Assembly: GCA_029582165.1 (NCBI GenBank)
Contig: CM055877.1
Span: 3,206,023 to 3,270,022 of the forward strand
Origin: Portulaca oleracea
Taxonomy: Eukaryota; Streptophyta; Magnoliopsida; Caryophyllales; Portulacaceae
Length of the DNA: 64,000 nt
Reading direction: 5' to 3'
Position numbers and translations under genes: made by a program. Below the pieces are notes generated by a model. It worked only from the letters and a program-made list of their open reading frames with translations. It ran no database searches and had not been told where the DNA came from. Each line of letters starts with the position of its first letter. Position 1 is the stretch's first letter. Positions 44,556-56,059 of the stretch are shown in pieces.

Positions 44556-45235
44556 CTATTGAGAGTGAACAACACGTAGATATGAGTGAACAATTGATGG
44601 GAAAACATTTAATTCTGGATTTCCAATAATATCCCAATAACCTTGATAGAACCCCGCCCTAAACCCATATGTACCTTGTGCTTTAGCAAGGTGCATCTGG
44701 TCAACTGCAAGTTTTATCTCATCATCTGAAACTTCGGCTGTAAGCCTGCTGCTTTGTTCTGGGGTAATCTTTGGAAGATTGGTTAGATTTGTGTTGATAG
44801 TGGCGTTGTCAGTTTTAAATCTATCAATAAATTCACCAATAAACCTGTTCTCAATCTCTTTCCTATCTTCTATCCAAACATCGGAAGGGTCTCTTATCCT
44901 CATTATCATGACCTTTTTTCCCTAATGGCTGTTGATTTATGAAAAAACGTTGAGTTACGATCTCCTTCTGTTAGCCATCTCTTACAACTGATCGAGTTTT
45001 CCCCAGTAATTTTGGTTAAAGAGCAGCATCCTTTCCCTTTGGCGTATTAGTCTATTGTTAATTTTAGTGTTTTATTTAATTTTGTTGTTTGTCTTATGAT
45101 TTGGCTTGTGTGGCCTATTTGTTGGTTGTTGTTCTTTCGCTGTACTTTTCTATGCGGTTTTTGCATCGCCGATGCTGTCTTTTTAGCTCTTTGGCTTTCA
45201 ATAATAATAAAAAAAACATAATAAATCTTAAATTC
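44556..45235. mobile_element. LINE insertion with inverted 5' part (twin-priming structure)
   Basis: On the minus strand, 45030-44556 encodes a LINE pol segment across the linker into the RT start (CKRWLTEGDRNSTFFHKS, then ITPEQSSRLTAEVSDDEIKLAV, GFRAGFYQGYWDIIG). A stop or frame change occurs near 44910. Immediately next to it on the plus strand, about 45050-45235 is a LINE 3' end (GCTCTTTGGCTTTCAATAATAATAAAAAAAA) with its poly-A. A 5' segment inverted against a direct 3' tail is the hallmark of twin priming. Target duplications were not resolved. Confidence 0.65.
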
Positions 45236-45738
45236 ATGATATATCATACGAATTGCACGTTAGACACCGTGTTATCACTTTTTAACCTCAAAATAAGTTG
45301 TCAAATTGAAAATGGTTACCCAAAATATTAATCTGCGTAGGATTAGCTTGTGAAGTTGTGCTAGTTTTTTGCTAATACAAAATTGTATGATTGTCATTTT
45401 GCAGACTTTGATTACAATACACGATAGTGGTTATCATAAAGGTGTGACAAGTTTTATAATTAATAAAATTAGTCGTGGAAAGTTCTTTGATTCAAAATAT
45501 TCTAATCATCCTGCAGGGTGGAGCAAATTTTTTTGAGATCCTGGGACAATCTTGATCATACTCAAAGACAACGATGTATATGATTAACCAAAGATCATTC
45601 TCCCTTCATTATATATTCTCGTTAATTTGCCATTTGTACACATATACATAGGGTTATCTAACCTAGGATTTATTTCGTACATGTGATCTTGCTTTGAAAA
45701 TGGATCAAATGTATACATGGGTCTATTCATATAAGGAT

Positions 45739-46332
45739 AGGATTGGCAATGAACCGAACCGAACTGAGCGAGCATGAGCTTCAGACTTGTGGCTTGGCTC
45801 GCCAATTTCACGAGACTTCACGAGTTCACGAGCTTTAGCAAACACATATTTTGTCCATTGCTACTCATTTAAGTTGTTAACCTACAAAGTGATTACATAA
45901 AGTATAATTCTTAAAATAAAAAATGAGCATTTATTACAAAGTCAAAAATAATATAAGATTGAAAATTAATTATGTCAAAAGAACAACTAGAGGATGAAAA
46001 TTAAAGTAAATTTGCAACAATAATGAAAATAATTTCTGATAGATTTACAACACATAAAGAAATTGATCTTTCAAAAGTATAAGTTTCGATTTATATGATG
46101 AAGTAATTTAATGTTGAAATTGTATCATCAGATATAACATGTCATCATAATTTTCATCTTCATAAGCCTTACGAGCTTCACGAGTTGAGTTTCCTTGGGC
46201 TTGGCTTGGCTTAAGTTACTTATGTATCAAACTCGAGCCCAAGCGCGAGCTTACATGAGCTTATTTTGAGCTGAGCTTATTGAACGTTTTGCCAAGCTAG
46301 ATCGCAAGTTAGTTTGGCTCATTGCTAGCCCC
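45739..46332. mobile_element. non-autonomous DNA element with GGCAATGAACC ends
   Basis: The left end GATTGGCAATGAACCGAAC pairs with the right end in reverse CGGGGCTAGCAATGAGCCAAA. The interior repeats GAGCTTCACGAG/GAGCTTxACGAG motifs on both sides around an AT-rich centre. It is probably hAT-like; the duplication is not readable. Confidence 0.5.
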
Positions 46333-46818
46333 GTTTAAAGGGTTTGGAAAGTTAAGGTAAATGTAAAAAGTTACGTATTAGGAGTATGGACAAAATGGGT
46401 AAATTTAGATTGTGTTGTAAGAGAAAATGTGACATTAACCATCCTACAAAAACATACCAAATGCCGGTAATATTATTTTTTTCTTTAAAAGGGTAAGCAG
46501 TTAAACCCAAATGAGCCCCTATCTAGGGCAACCCATTGGACATATAGTGAACAACGGGTGGGAAATGTCAAAGCCCAATACTTGGGTCCAATCTTCGATC
46601 AGTAAGAGTATCACGCACAGCTCTTTATAAAGAGGAAATGAATGTTCCACCCAAGTGATCGAAGAAGGTAGGATGTACAGTACTTGCCATCCGAACAAAT
46701 ACATCTACAACAATGTTAATTGATAATAGTTTATAGTAAGAAAAAAAAAATACAATGTTTGATTACTTGTATTTGAGTAGAAGTACTACCTAGTTCCCGA
46801 TCTTGCGTTTAATTTATA

Positions 46819-46936
46819 AGTAGAAGCAGTCAAAGGGCAACTCTTCCTTGGCGTGCATGTTGACGTGAAACTTGAGAGAATCACATGCATACGTAAATGC
46901 ATGCCAAAGAAGAGCTGCCCTTCAACTACTTGTACT
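46819..46936 (-). ncRNA. MIR399: MIR399 precursor, copy 2 (variant mature sequence)
   Basis: The minus-strand hairpin has a 5' arm GGGCAGCTCTTCTTTGGCAT and a 3' arm with the mature position at 46853-46833, starting CGCCAAGGAAGAGTTGCCCT. Compared with copy 1 it differs at positions 1, 7 and 9, all within or next to the pairing seed. The locus keeps the layout of copy 1: TATA box at 47041-47050 and a P1BS candidate at 47138-47145, with conserved GCATCAAGCTTTTG and ATATGCCATGGATAT upstream. The opposite strand would give TGCCAAAGAAGAGCTGCCCT on its 3' arm, also miR399-like, so strand use should be checked, but the promoter elements favour minus. Confidence 0.88.
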
Positions 46937-47040
46937 CCAATCATCAATTCAACCTCGATCATGACCTTTGTGTCTGTCTCCCATGCACGTCTTTCATGCA
47001 TGCATGTTAAGTTAGAACAATATGGTCGATGGGATGATCA

Positions 47041-47050
47041 TTATATATAA
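47041..47050 (-). promoter_or_regulatory. TATA box of MIR399 copy 2
   Basis: TTATATATAA lies about 105 bp upstream of the hairpin on the minus strand, in the same relative place as in copy 1. Confidence 0.5.
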
Positions 47051-47137
47051 GCATATGTGTATGTATACCAAGACAATTAGACAAGTAATCAGATTGAGTG
47101 CATCAAGCTTTTGAAAGGAGAACAAAACATATGCCAT

Positions 47138-47145
47138 GGATATCC
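47138..47145 (-). promoter_or_regulatory. P1BS (PHR1-binding) candidate of MIR399 copy 2
   Basis: GGATATCC is a palindromic match to GNATATNC, about 90 bp upstream of the TATA box, within the block conserved between the two MIR399 loci. Confidence 0.65.
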
Positions 47146-47159
47146 TCTCACCATCCAGG

Positions 47160-47625
47160 TGTGTCTTGTTCCATTAGACAGTTAATCAAATATATATTCT
47201 CCAAATCAGAGGTTGATCTTCCATCAAGGTCTCATTTTTCGAATAATCATATGTTCTAGAAACATATGCCATCGATTAAGCAATTTAACTGTGTAATTAC
47301 CTGTCACGTAAAATTATAGTACAATGTTATATCGATCGGTATAGTTATCCTCAGGTAAAAATATAGTACAATGTTATATAGTGGATGTTCTTTTTGACCG
47401 TTTTTATTTTGAATAAACAAATAATCCTCTATTGTAACTTAGTTTTCTATTGTAATTTCAAAGTTTTGTTAACATTTTTTCATAATGAAAACTTATTGTC
47501 CTGTACTAATATTTTTCAAGTTTTCACAAAATTACTGGTTTCTTGCCATACAAAAATTTACTTCAAACTAGTCTATCAGAGACACATTGAGAGGAGTTAT
47601 TGAATTGTGGTCGCAAACAAATTTA
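47160..47625. other. AT-rich spacer
   Basis: No gene recognised. Confidence 0.3.
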
Positions 47626-47923
47626 GGTCCGATTCTTTTACAGGGCCGGTAAGTAAAATTATTGAATTGAGAGGAGTTATTGCCTTACCTTATCTTCACC
47701 TTATCATCCAAAAAATTAAGGGTTAACTTTTAAATAATTTATATTTAAAATTTTGTATTCAACTCACAAAAATTATTGAAAAATAAAAAAAAAATGATGT
47801 GATATTCACCTACGTGATACCTATACAGCTGTACTATTTCTCTTACCTTTCCCTTTCTAACATTAATTACATTACTTTTTTACCTTATCAACATCTGTTC
47901 TACTCTAAAAAAAGAACTGGCCC
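47626..47923. mobile_element. MITE with GGYCCGRTTCTTTT ends
   Basis: The left end GGTCCGATTCTTTTACAG pairs with the right end in reverse GGGCCAGTTCTTTTTTTAGAG. 298 bp, AT-rich interior, no clear duplication. The ends resemble those of the 34546 and 58185 elements. Confidence 0.5.
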
Positions 47924-48362
47924 TCAATGTTCTCCACCAAAGTATTTACTAATTAACTGCACCAAATGATTAAAATTTGAGTGTATAATCGTGGCATATC
48001 GAAGTGTACACTACAGAAGTTAGGTCAATAATTTTGATGTGTTTCATTGTGATTAAAGTTTTTAGCTATCTAAAAAGTAGACAGAAAGTACAGATAGAAT
48101 TCTGTACCTTGCATAAAGAAAGACTAGGCAGATGCCTTATGTTATAGACAATGGAAGGACGAAGAAAATTTTGAGGATCCTGATATATGCTATGACATAT
48201 TCTTCTTATTTTAGTTTGTTATTCTCCTTTTTGTTCCGTGGCAATCATACCTTTTCAAAGTTTTTCTTTTTTATATAAAAAAAAGGGAATGTTCTACTTA
48301 GAAAATAAAATTTAAAAAAAAAAAGAATCTCATGAATAATAATACAAGCGGGCAACCATGAT

Positions 48363-48719
48363 GTTGGGGAGATCCAAGGCACGAGCCCACTTCAACTAAG
48401 ACTCATGATATACAAGTTAAGTGAGGTTCCATCTTAAAACCAATTGGTGTTAAAAGGAATAGTCCATTTGACTTATATATCATGTCATTTCCCTTTATCT
48501 AGACTTTAAACGATATGGAAAGTCTGAAAGCTCAACCTCATGTGTTGGAATTCACCTATAGTAAAAACATGTCTCACATCAGGAAGGTAAAGGGAAAGGA
48601 CATAGTATATAAGTCAAGTGGAATACTCCTCTTAATAGCAATTGTTTTTAAAGTGGAACCTTACTTAATTTACTGTGGGTTTTGGTTGAAGTGGATTTCC
48701 ACCTTAGATCTCCCCAACA
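48363..48719. mobile_element. inverted pair of a TRIM-like LTR (about 177 bp each)
   Basis: The right copy (48543-48719) runs TGTTGGAATTC...ATCTCCCCAACA and is followed by AGTAGTATCAGAGTC, a degraded PBS. The left copy (48363 to about 48540) is the same sequence inverted (TGTTGGGGAGATC...AAGTTAAGTGAGGTTCCA...GACTTATATATCATG). Both contain the TATA-like TATATAAGTCAA on their own strand. The two LTRs therefore face each other as a palindrome. Confidence 0.7.
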
Positions 48720-48985
48720 AGTAGTATCAGAGTCGATGGTTTGTTCGACTGGGCGCAACAAGTGGAAATCAAGGACATGGGTGAGAAGTTGAGTGCTCGT
48801 TGCATTATTTTGTGGGAACCAATAACTTTATTATTATATATAAATTAAGTTTTAGTATATTAAATATACAAGTTGGGTAGGGTTAAAATTTAGGATATCT
48901 TTTAAATCTGATTTCATATTTATTATCATATTTCTAGACTAATTTCACAGTAATAATCCGTGAATTAACTCAATAATTTTGGTGA

Positions 48986-49260
48986 TGTTAGAGTATAAAA
49001 ATATTATTGGGCTTTCAATCATCCGTAAAAAAATTTGGTTGAGATGGTTCCACATGATATCAGAGCTAAGATTGAGCAAGGTGTCTCATGTTCAAATCTA
49101 AGCACCCCATATTCGTTTGCACTAGGTGAAAGAAGCCTTTGCAGCATCCAGACTTTAAGCCCAGAGGATATTCGTGTGATGTAGCATGTTAGAGTATAAA
49201 ATCATCATTGTGTCATGTAAAATAATCTATTTAGTGCTACCTCCTTTCCATGCATATTCT
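48986..49260 (+). mobile_element. second copy of the 69-bp-LTR TRIM, 3' LTR truncated
   Basis: The LTR 48986-49054 (TGTTAGAGTATAAAA...GGTTCCACA) is followed by TGATATCAGAGC. The interior matches 43610-43742 (CACCCCATATTCGTTTGCAC..GGTGAA, CTTTGCAGCATCCA). The second LTR starts at 49187 and is lost after about 30 bp. Confidence 0.75.
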
Positions 49261-49865
49261 TTTTAAACCAGACATAGTTGGCATGGCCACTAAAACTCTA
49301 CTTCAAGACAACCACTATCACCATTCAACATTACAAGCTAGGGAGCAAAAAGTAGATAGTAAACTGCCCATGACATCAATCTTCTAATTTTTACATATAG
49401 AATATTTTGTTTCTTCTACCAAAATCCACCCTAGTGAAAATGTTGGATTTTTTTTTTCTTTTACATTGATAAGTCGGGCCACCCACTAAGCCTTCTATGT
49501 CAGGGAAAACCTAATAATTCCACCAAGCCATATGGAAGGGGGAAATCAGTCATACACGCGCCTGTTGCTGCTCTCAGGAATCGATTCCGGGACCAGTTGG
49601 AAAATGGAAGTGATTGATAGCTTGGTTACTTTTTTACATACATGCATGAATTGCAGGTAAATAAGGTTGTCAAGCAACAAGATTATTTCATTTATTGTTG
49701 TCTAAACTTGAGCAGGGAAAAATGGGATTACTCTTTCTTATTGCGAGACAGATGATTGGTATCCAAGTTTCTTTCTCTCACATACAAACTCTTTTTCTTT
49801 TTATCCTTCATACAATCTTTAAATGATACACAAAGTTGACCATCCTAAATGAAGATGGTTTTTCT
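49261..49865. other. spacer with a short repeat relic
   Basis: 49465-49600 (GTCGGGCCACCCACTAAGCC...GGGACCAGTTGG) differs in composition from its surroundings and looks like a transposon scrap. The rest holds nothing recognised except the 3' flank of the oxidoreductase. Confidence 0.35.
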
Positions 49866-52800
49866 TCAGTGGCTCTTTCTATGTGCTAATCTCTCCCTTA
49901 GGATCTTTACACCCATGTACCTGCAAAAATTAAGCCCAATACAAGAAATCATTAGTACTTACCCCATTGACATTGCATAAAATTGTTGTTGAACCTTCAA
50001 CCATTACTTTAAAAGTTTTGATTGAGTTGATTCTTTCACAGAAATATATATATACCATATACACTAAGTTCGACATGAACACAAAAAAGCTACCTAAAGT
50101 ATCCATTATAGCTAAACAATCCTAATTTTAGTTGAGTGTAATTAAGACTATCCAACGTCAACTTTTTAAACATGCTTTCTGGTCGTCACGTCAGCTTTCC
50201 GGTGTCGAAAATCGATTCTGAACTGCTATGAGAAAATAGTAACAAAAGTAGAGATTGTCGGTGGCCGAAAAGTCACTTTGAATTATTCTCAGTCACAAGC
50301 CCATCAGTACGGATTATTTGTGGCCAAAATCCCTTATCTAAATGTCTTTGATTGCACATATGTCCAAATAATAAATACTAATATACAACAAAAGTAGTAC
50401 ATTAACAAAGGTACATACCTTCCAAGCATCATGACGGTAGCTTGAGGATTAGTCCCCGGGGAGGCAAGAAATGTCGATCCATCAACAACCCTCAAAGCAT
50501 CAATCCCCATGACCTTGTAATCCGAGTCCACGACGCGTCCCATTTGGCAACCGCCGTGGTAGTGCCAGATGGTCATCGTCGTGTCCTTGCAGAATTGCTC
50601 GAACGACGTGGACACGTTAGCATGGTGTGGGAGCAGGTTGACAGGGGCCTGAGCTGTTAGGTTGAGTAGTGTTTGGAATGTCATTTGAGGGAACTTGTAC
50701 TTGCTAAATGCCTGCGAGTTTATCACCTTCCCTATTGTTTCGATCCCTTTGACACACCTGGCTAGGTCCTTAGGGTTGCTGAAATAGTTGAAGGTCACCG
50801 ATGGGTTGTCGCTTGGGTTCCGAGTTTTGAGCTCTAGGTGGCCCGTTGATAGGGGGCCTGTCACTTTCGTTAGAAGGAACCCGCCTTGGAATACTCGCGA
50901 GTCTGCGTTGATGATAGAGTCAGGAGCCTTGGGATTTGCTTCTGCTTTTGGAGTTGTTTGCTTTGGTGATGAAGTCGACAATTGACTAATCTACAAATAT
51001 AGATCAACGAGATCAACTCAATGAACATATAAACAATGAGGGGCCACATTAGCGCAAGCTCCTAACACGCTAACATTGTTGTTGACATGATAGATTTGAT
51101 GATGCATCGAGGACCATAAAGCACCATGATCTCGATGCTCATCTAATTTCTAATTTGCACTTCTTTAATTTTGTACGAGTTTCTAATTCATGAAACTTGA
51201 GTCAAGTGTTAAATTTAAGTTGGGATCATGAAGAAAGATGATTCCAGGTTTATTATCTAATTTCTATGACACAATAGTGTCATGTCCTTAGTCATGTTGA
51301 GAAGGCAGTTCCACGTTTGCATCTAGATTGATTTGATAGTGTGCCCCATCTTATTTTTAAAAATGTTTCTAAAATATAAAGAATCGAGTATAGTCAATTT
51401 TTATGATAATTTAGTAAAACTTATCTATACTATATTTCACCTTACATTACCCACCATTTCTCAGCAAAATAGACAAATCCTTAATTCTAAACTTTAGACA
51501 ACATAACGACATACTCTACTCTTTACTCGTTTATTACCGTCCCTCTCCTTCTCCCTTTTAATTAAATTGAAGCGTGTTCATTTCAAAGAGTAGTGAATAA
51601 TTCTCAATATAAAAAGTTTGAAATCTCGCTTAAACGAGGTATGAGTGGTCAGATATAACGATGTTACTTCTAGACTTGGTAATTTAGAGAGATTGATTCT
51701 AATTTGATTCCAATAGACGTAAAAGTTTCTCACATATGAAAGTATAGAAGGTAAATACCTTAGAGATGCCCAAATCCAATTTTTTGGGGGCGCCAGCGGC
51801 GAAATTTTCGCCACAGGCGGCCTCAATGTAACTACCAAAAGGAGTGATCCCAACGACTTGGATGAGTGCCACCTCAACAGGGACAGGGGAGGGGATGAAC
51901 ACAGCATTCATTGGGTTGTCTGACATCCCTTGCCCAACCATGGGCTGTTCCAATACTACTTTGATGTTGTGGGCCTTCAATTGGGCCGCTGGGCCCACCC
52001 CACTTAGCATTAGTAGTTGTGGGCTGCCCAACGCTCCTGATGATAAAATCACCTCGTTCTTGGACCCGGGTTTCAAATAGGCTATGTGCTTGTTCCCTCG
52101 TTCGTCTCTGAATACCACTCCATGGGCTCGTGGCCTTTTTGGTCCTGTTCAATATGATAATATCTTAAATTTGTAAAAAAAGAAAGTAAAAGAAAAACAG
52201 ATTTGAGATTTCTTTAATACAGTGTAAATAAACCTAATACTCCCTCCGTCCCAAAAAAATTTGTCCCAATTTGACTAACAATGTCAAACTTTATAAATGT
52301 TGACCGTTAATTTGTAAAATTATATGATGACTTAGTGTATAAAGTTATCATGATTAGATTTGTGATACAAAATACTTATACCTGAATACAACATTACTAG
52401 TTTTGATGAGATAAAATGTAAAACATTAATGGTCAAATCATTGCACTGAAGACTGCGTAAAGTCATACGGGACAAATTATTTGGAACGGAGGGAGTACAC
52501 ACATACCTTTTCTCCTGAACAAGATCCTATGAACCGTAGCATGCAAGAGAACACGAATCCTAGAGGGGTTAGCGTACTTCAACAAATCCGCTGCCGTATG
52601 TCTGTTCCCTTGCTTATCAAACAACGTTCCTCCCACCTTTGTCCCCAAAATATGGTCATAAGTGAACCCATTGTTCGGCACCACCCCGGCCTCGACTAAG
52701 CCGTTCCGGACCGCCGACTGCCACCCGCCCATCGCCGGCTGAAAAGCCACCACATCCTCCACCCACCGATACGACTCCTTGACCAGTCGCGGGTCCCACC

Positions 52801-54716
52801 CCGCCTCACGCACATAACGGGACCCGGCTCGTGAGTAGAACCCGGCGTTGAGGCACGAGCCGCCCCCCAGAACTCGGGCCCGAGCGTTGATGACCCCGTC
52901 CTCTGAGATGAACCGCTGGGACGGGGAAGTAGGGGAGAGGTCCGACAGGGCGGCCCCGAAGGAGGAGAGGAGTGTGATGTTGGGGTTTCCGTATGGGGAC
53001 CCACCCCTCTCCAAGACTAGCACGTCAGCGTTCTTGGAGAGGGTTGCTGCTAGGGGGCACCCTGCCGTGCCCCCACCTATTACAATGTAATCGTAGTAAG
53101 ATTTTGGAGGCGCCGTGCTCGCTCCATGGAGAAAGTTGTACCTGGGAACTGTTAATGAAAATGATGAAAAGTCATTTTTTATTTAATTTATAAAATAAAA
53201 TATTAAATTTCTTCAATTAAATAGTAATCATTGAAATTATGTCTTAACTACTCTTAAAGTTACATTTATTTATATTTGAAAATGATTAAAAATATGATGT
53301 ATTTACAACTCATAAATTGCATAAAAAATTATTTATATATTTTCATAAATATAACTAAAATTATGTGTAAAATGTGCAGTTCTCTCTTACCTAGTTGATT
53401 GATATGATCAAGATATAGTTTATATTTAAGTTGTCGTCAATTTAACCAATATGTGTCATGTGCTTCAAAAAATATATATAATTAGTAACATAATTGTTAT
53501 TTAAAATAGAAAATTTTAAATTATTAGTAATTCAACATATTTAACAAGTATCTTGATTCAAGTAGTATCATTGTCCTTAAAAAAAACTCAATTACAAATT
53601 TACAATAGAGATAATGCCTTATTAATAAGTTCAAATTTCCCACGTAATCTTAATTACAAAAGTTACATTTTGAAAATTCTTTATAATGCTATCTTTAACT
53701 TTTTTCTAATCAAATTATAATGCCATGTAATTAATAATAGTAGCTCAAAGTAGAGTAGAATAATACTAAACTGATAAACTACTGGATTATAATTCTACAA
53801 CTCTTAGCAATCTAATGACAAAGGTAGTAGTAGTAGTAAACTAGTTCTGCTATATTTTCTTTTTTTTCTCACCTTTGATGTAATTGCTAGTGTGACTAAT
53901 TGAGAGGCTTAGATTGTTAGGCAGCAACTGATAACTAAAATTCCAGTTGATAATTGAAGCTACCAGAACGATTGCATACTATGGGTTTTTTGCTTTTTGG
54001 ACCCTGTATTTTGGGTATTTACAATGTGGACCCCTATGTTTTAAAGTTTACAAATTGGATCCTATACAATATAGACCAAAAAAATTTAGCCCAAAGTTAA
54101 GTTTGACCCCGGTGAAGACCAAAATCTTGCATAAACTGACCGATTTACCCTTATTTCATTTATTCATTTATTTTGAATTTACTTTTGAAATTGACTAGAC
54201 TGAAGATTTCAATTTCACAGCCCATACGCAATCCCACCCTTAGTGACTATTCAACTCCAAACTCCCAGAAATTGTATTGTAGTGGGAAAAAATCGAGTGT
54301 ATACGCTAAATATCATAGATTTTGTGTTGCATTTGATTCAAAACTTTGTATAACACTTTACTACGATTTTTAATGAATTTACAGCATTTCTCCCAATTTT
54401 TTTCAATTTTTTTTCAATTTTTTATGATTTTTTCAATTTCCTTCCTTTTAAAAAATCATAATAATTGTTCGGAATCTCAAAAAAATAATTTAAAAAATGT
54501 TTTCGTAACTACACTTCGTTACCTATCTAGGGGTAGGAACCAAAAAAACAAAAACAATACGGATTAGGCATGGAAAAAATAAAAAGAATGTGGTGATAGA
54601 TTTCGTACCACTACAATACAATTTTATTTTTTTTTTGGACCACCAGAATCCAAAATAATAGTAGGGATTATTGCCATACAATTTGTGATAGTAGGAATTA
54701 TTACAATCCAATTTCC

Positions 54717-54750
<34 letters not shown>

Positions 54751-54943
54751 ATATATTCAAACCGACAGTACTAACATGAACAGATAAATCAAGTATAACC
54801 AGAGAGAGAGAGAGAGAGAGAATACCATCTGCAGAAAGACAATTTACTTGAACGAAGAGAGTGGCAGCAAAGGGAAGTAGCAACAATATTCTCCACCAAT
54901 TAGCCCCTCCAATAAACCTCACCATATTCTTCCTATCTTCCAA
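49866..54943 (-). CDS. HOTHEAD-like GMC (FAD) oxidoreductase, five exons, 590 aa
   Basis: Exons on the minus strand: 54943-54826, 53148-52507, 52144-51759, 50990-50419 and 49920-49866. All introns are GT-AG with matching phases (1,1,0,2), and the sum is 591 codons including TGA. The N-terminal signal peptide is WWRILLLLPFAATLFVQV. The FAD-binding motif IVIGGGTAGCPLAATL is at about residue 58. GMC signatures follow: GVINARARVLGGGSCLNAGFY, and GALGSPQLLMLSGVGP in exon 3. The C-terminal catalytic region has WHYHGGCQMG (His) and SPGTNPQATVMMLGRYMG (Asn). The family uses FAD to oxidise alcohols. Arabidopsis HOTHEAD acts in cuticle formation through long-chain omega-hydroxy fatty acids, and relatives are annotated mandelonitrile lyase-like. 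Length matches HOTHEAD. The substrate is not shown by sequence. Confidence 0.92.
52240..52495. mobile_element. Stowaway MITE in intron 2 of the oxidoreductase
   Basis: CTCCCTCCGTCCCAAAAAAATTTGTCCC pairs with GGGACAAATTATTTGGAACGGAGGGAG, with TA at 52238-52239 and 52496-52497. The right end lies only 11 bp from the exon 2 donor. Confidence 0.85.
53984..54100. mobile_element. partial Mutator-like foldback element in oxidoreductase intron 1
   Basis: GGGTTTTTTGCTTTTTGGACCCTGTATTTTGGGTATTTACAA matches the terminal part of the elements at 60448-60943 and 61754-62258. No partner arm is visible, so it is truncated. Confidence 0.5.
54717..54755. repeat. (AT)n(GT)n microsatellite
   Basis: About 12 AT units followed by GT units, in intron 1 of the oxidoreductase. 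A (GA)n run at 54801-54821 lies directly against the intron 1 donor. Confidence 0.9.
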
Positions 54944-55057
54944 TTCTTCAACTTAAACAGAAAACCTTGTCAAATTTGGTACGATTGACAGACGAACCAG
55001 TCTCAATAACAAGTGTTTTTACGAAACTTAAAGAAAAATGACAACACATGAACTCAC

Positions 55058-55094
<37 letters not shown>

Positions 55095-55395
55095 AAAATC
55101 TCCTAAGAAAACAAGCTTCACGAAGACCTTTGATTCCCCTCCTCAACCATCAAGCCTTTGCTCCATATATGCCATTAATTGAGATAATTATGAAGAACTT
55201 CTGTATATCTAACTAGATAGAGGAAGAAAATAAATGCAAAATGAAATGAATGCAGATATTATGAGGGTGTCAACTTACAGATGAACGCAAAAAAAATAAA
55301 GAAATAAATAAATAAAGAAACATACAGATGAACGTGGAGATTGTAGCTGCCAATCAAAGGCGGCCCAGAATTTAATTTGTCACTGTGAAAAGAAA

Positions 55396-55433
<38 letters not shown>

Positions 55434-55780
55434 ACAAAGGTGACAAGGAGAGGTTGATTAAACTTTTGCTGGGTACACCTAACTTTGAGTGCATTAAAAT
55501 TTGTCAGTTTAATTTGCATGGTCTAAAATCTATGCCCATGAATTGTATTTGTAGGTCTCACTTGGACTTGATTTTAGAGGTAATGAGGGGAACATATAGT
55601 TATGTGTATGTCATTGTGGTGAACATATAGTTATATAAATTTTTTAATATTTGTAATAGTTTATTACGTGAAAGTATTATTATTAAGTTCATGATAGAAA
55701 AATAGCTTCTTAAAAATATAGTACTGTAATTTTGGTTAAATATCATATTTAATAAAATATTATCAAAGTAGTGTATTATA
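54944..55780. other. upstream region of the oxidoreductase with microsatellites
   Basis: It contains (TA)n at about 55059-55082 and (AG)n at about 55397-55430. The oxidoreductase promoter should lie here; I could not assign a TATA box among the AT repeats. No other gene is visible. Confidence 0.45.
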
Positions 55781-56059
55781 CTCCCTCCATTCCTTGATAT
55801 TTGTTATTTTGGAAATTATGTGGTCAATTTATAAAAGGTTTGACTGTAAACTTTTCAATATATGTAATTATTTGTAAAGTGAAATTAACATTGTTAGATT
55901 CATAGTAAAAAATACTTTTATAAAAATATAGTTTTATAATCATTTTGAAAATATATTATTAGAAAATAACTATCAAAATCTTGTATTGAAGATCGTAAAA
56001 AGTCAAAAAAAAATACTAAGAAATGGAGGGATATACTGTATATTGTGGAATGGAGGGAG
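55781..56059. mobile_element. Stowaway MITE
   Basis: CTCCCTCCATTCC at the left and GGAATGGAGGGAG at the right. TA precedes the left end; the right flank is TG, one change from TA. Confidence 0.75.

Noticed and set aside
48515..48724. 69-codon ORF
   Set aside because: It lies entirely within a TRIM LTR.
50442..53193. Plus-strand ORFs opposite the oxidoreductase exons
   Set aside because: Mirror frames of a GC-rich coding sequence; the minus strand has the FAD and GMC motifs and correct splice sites.
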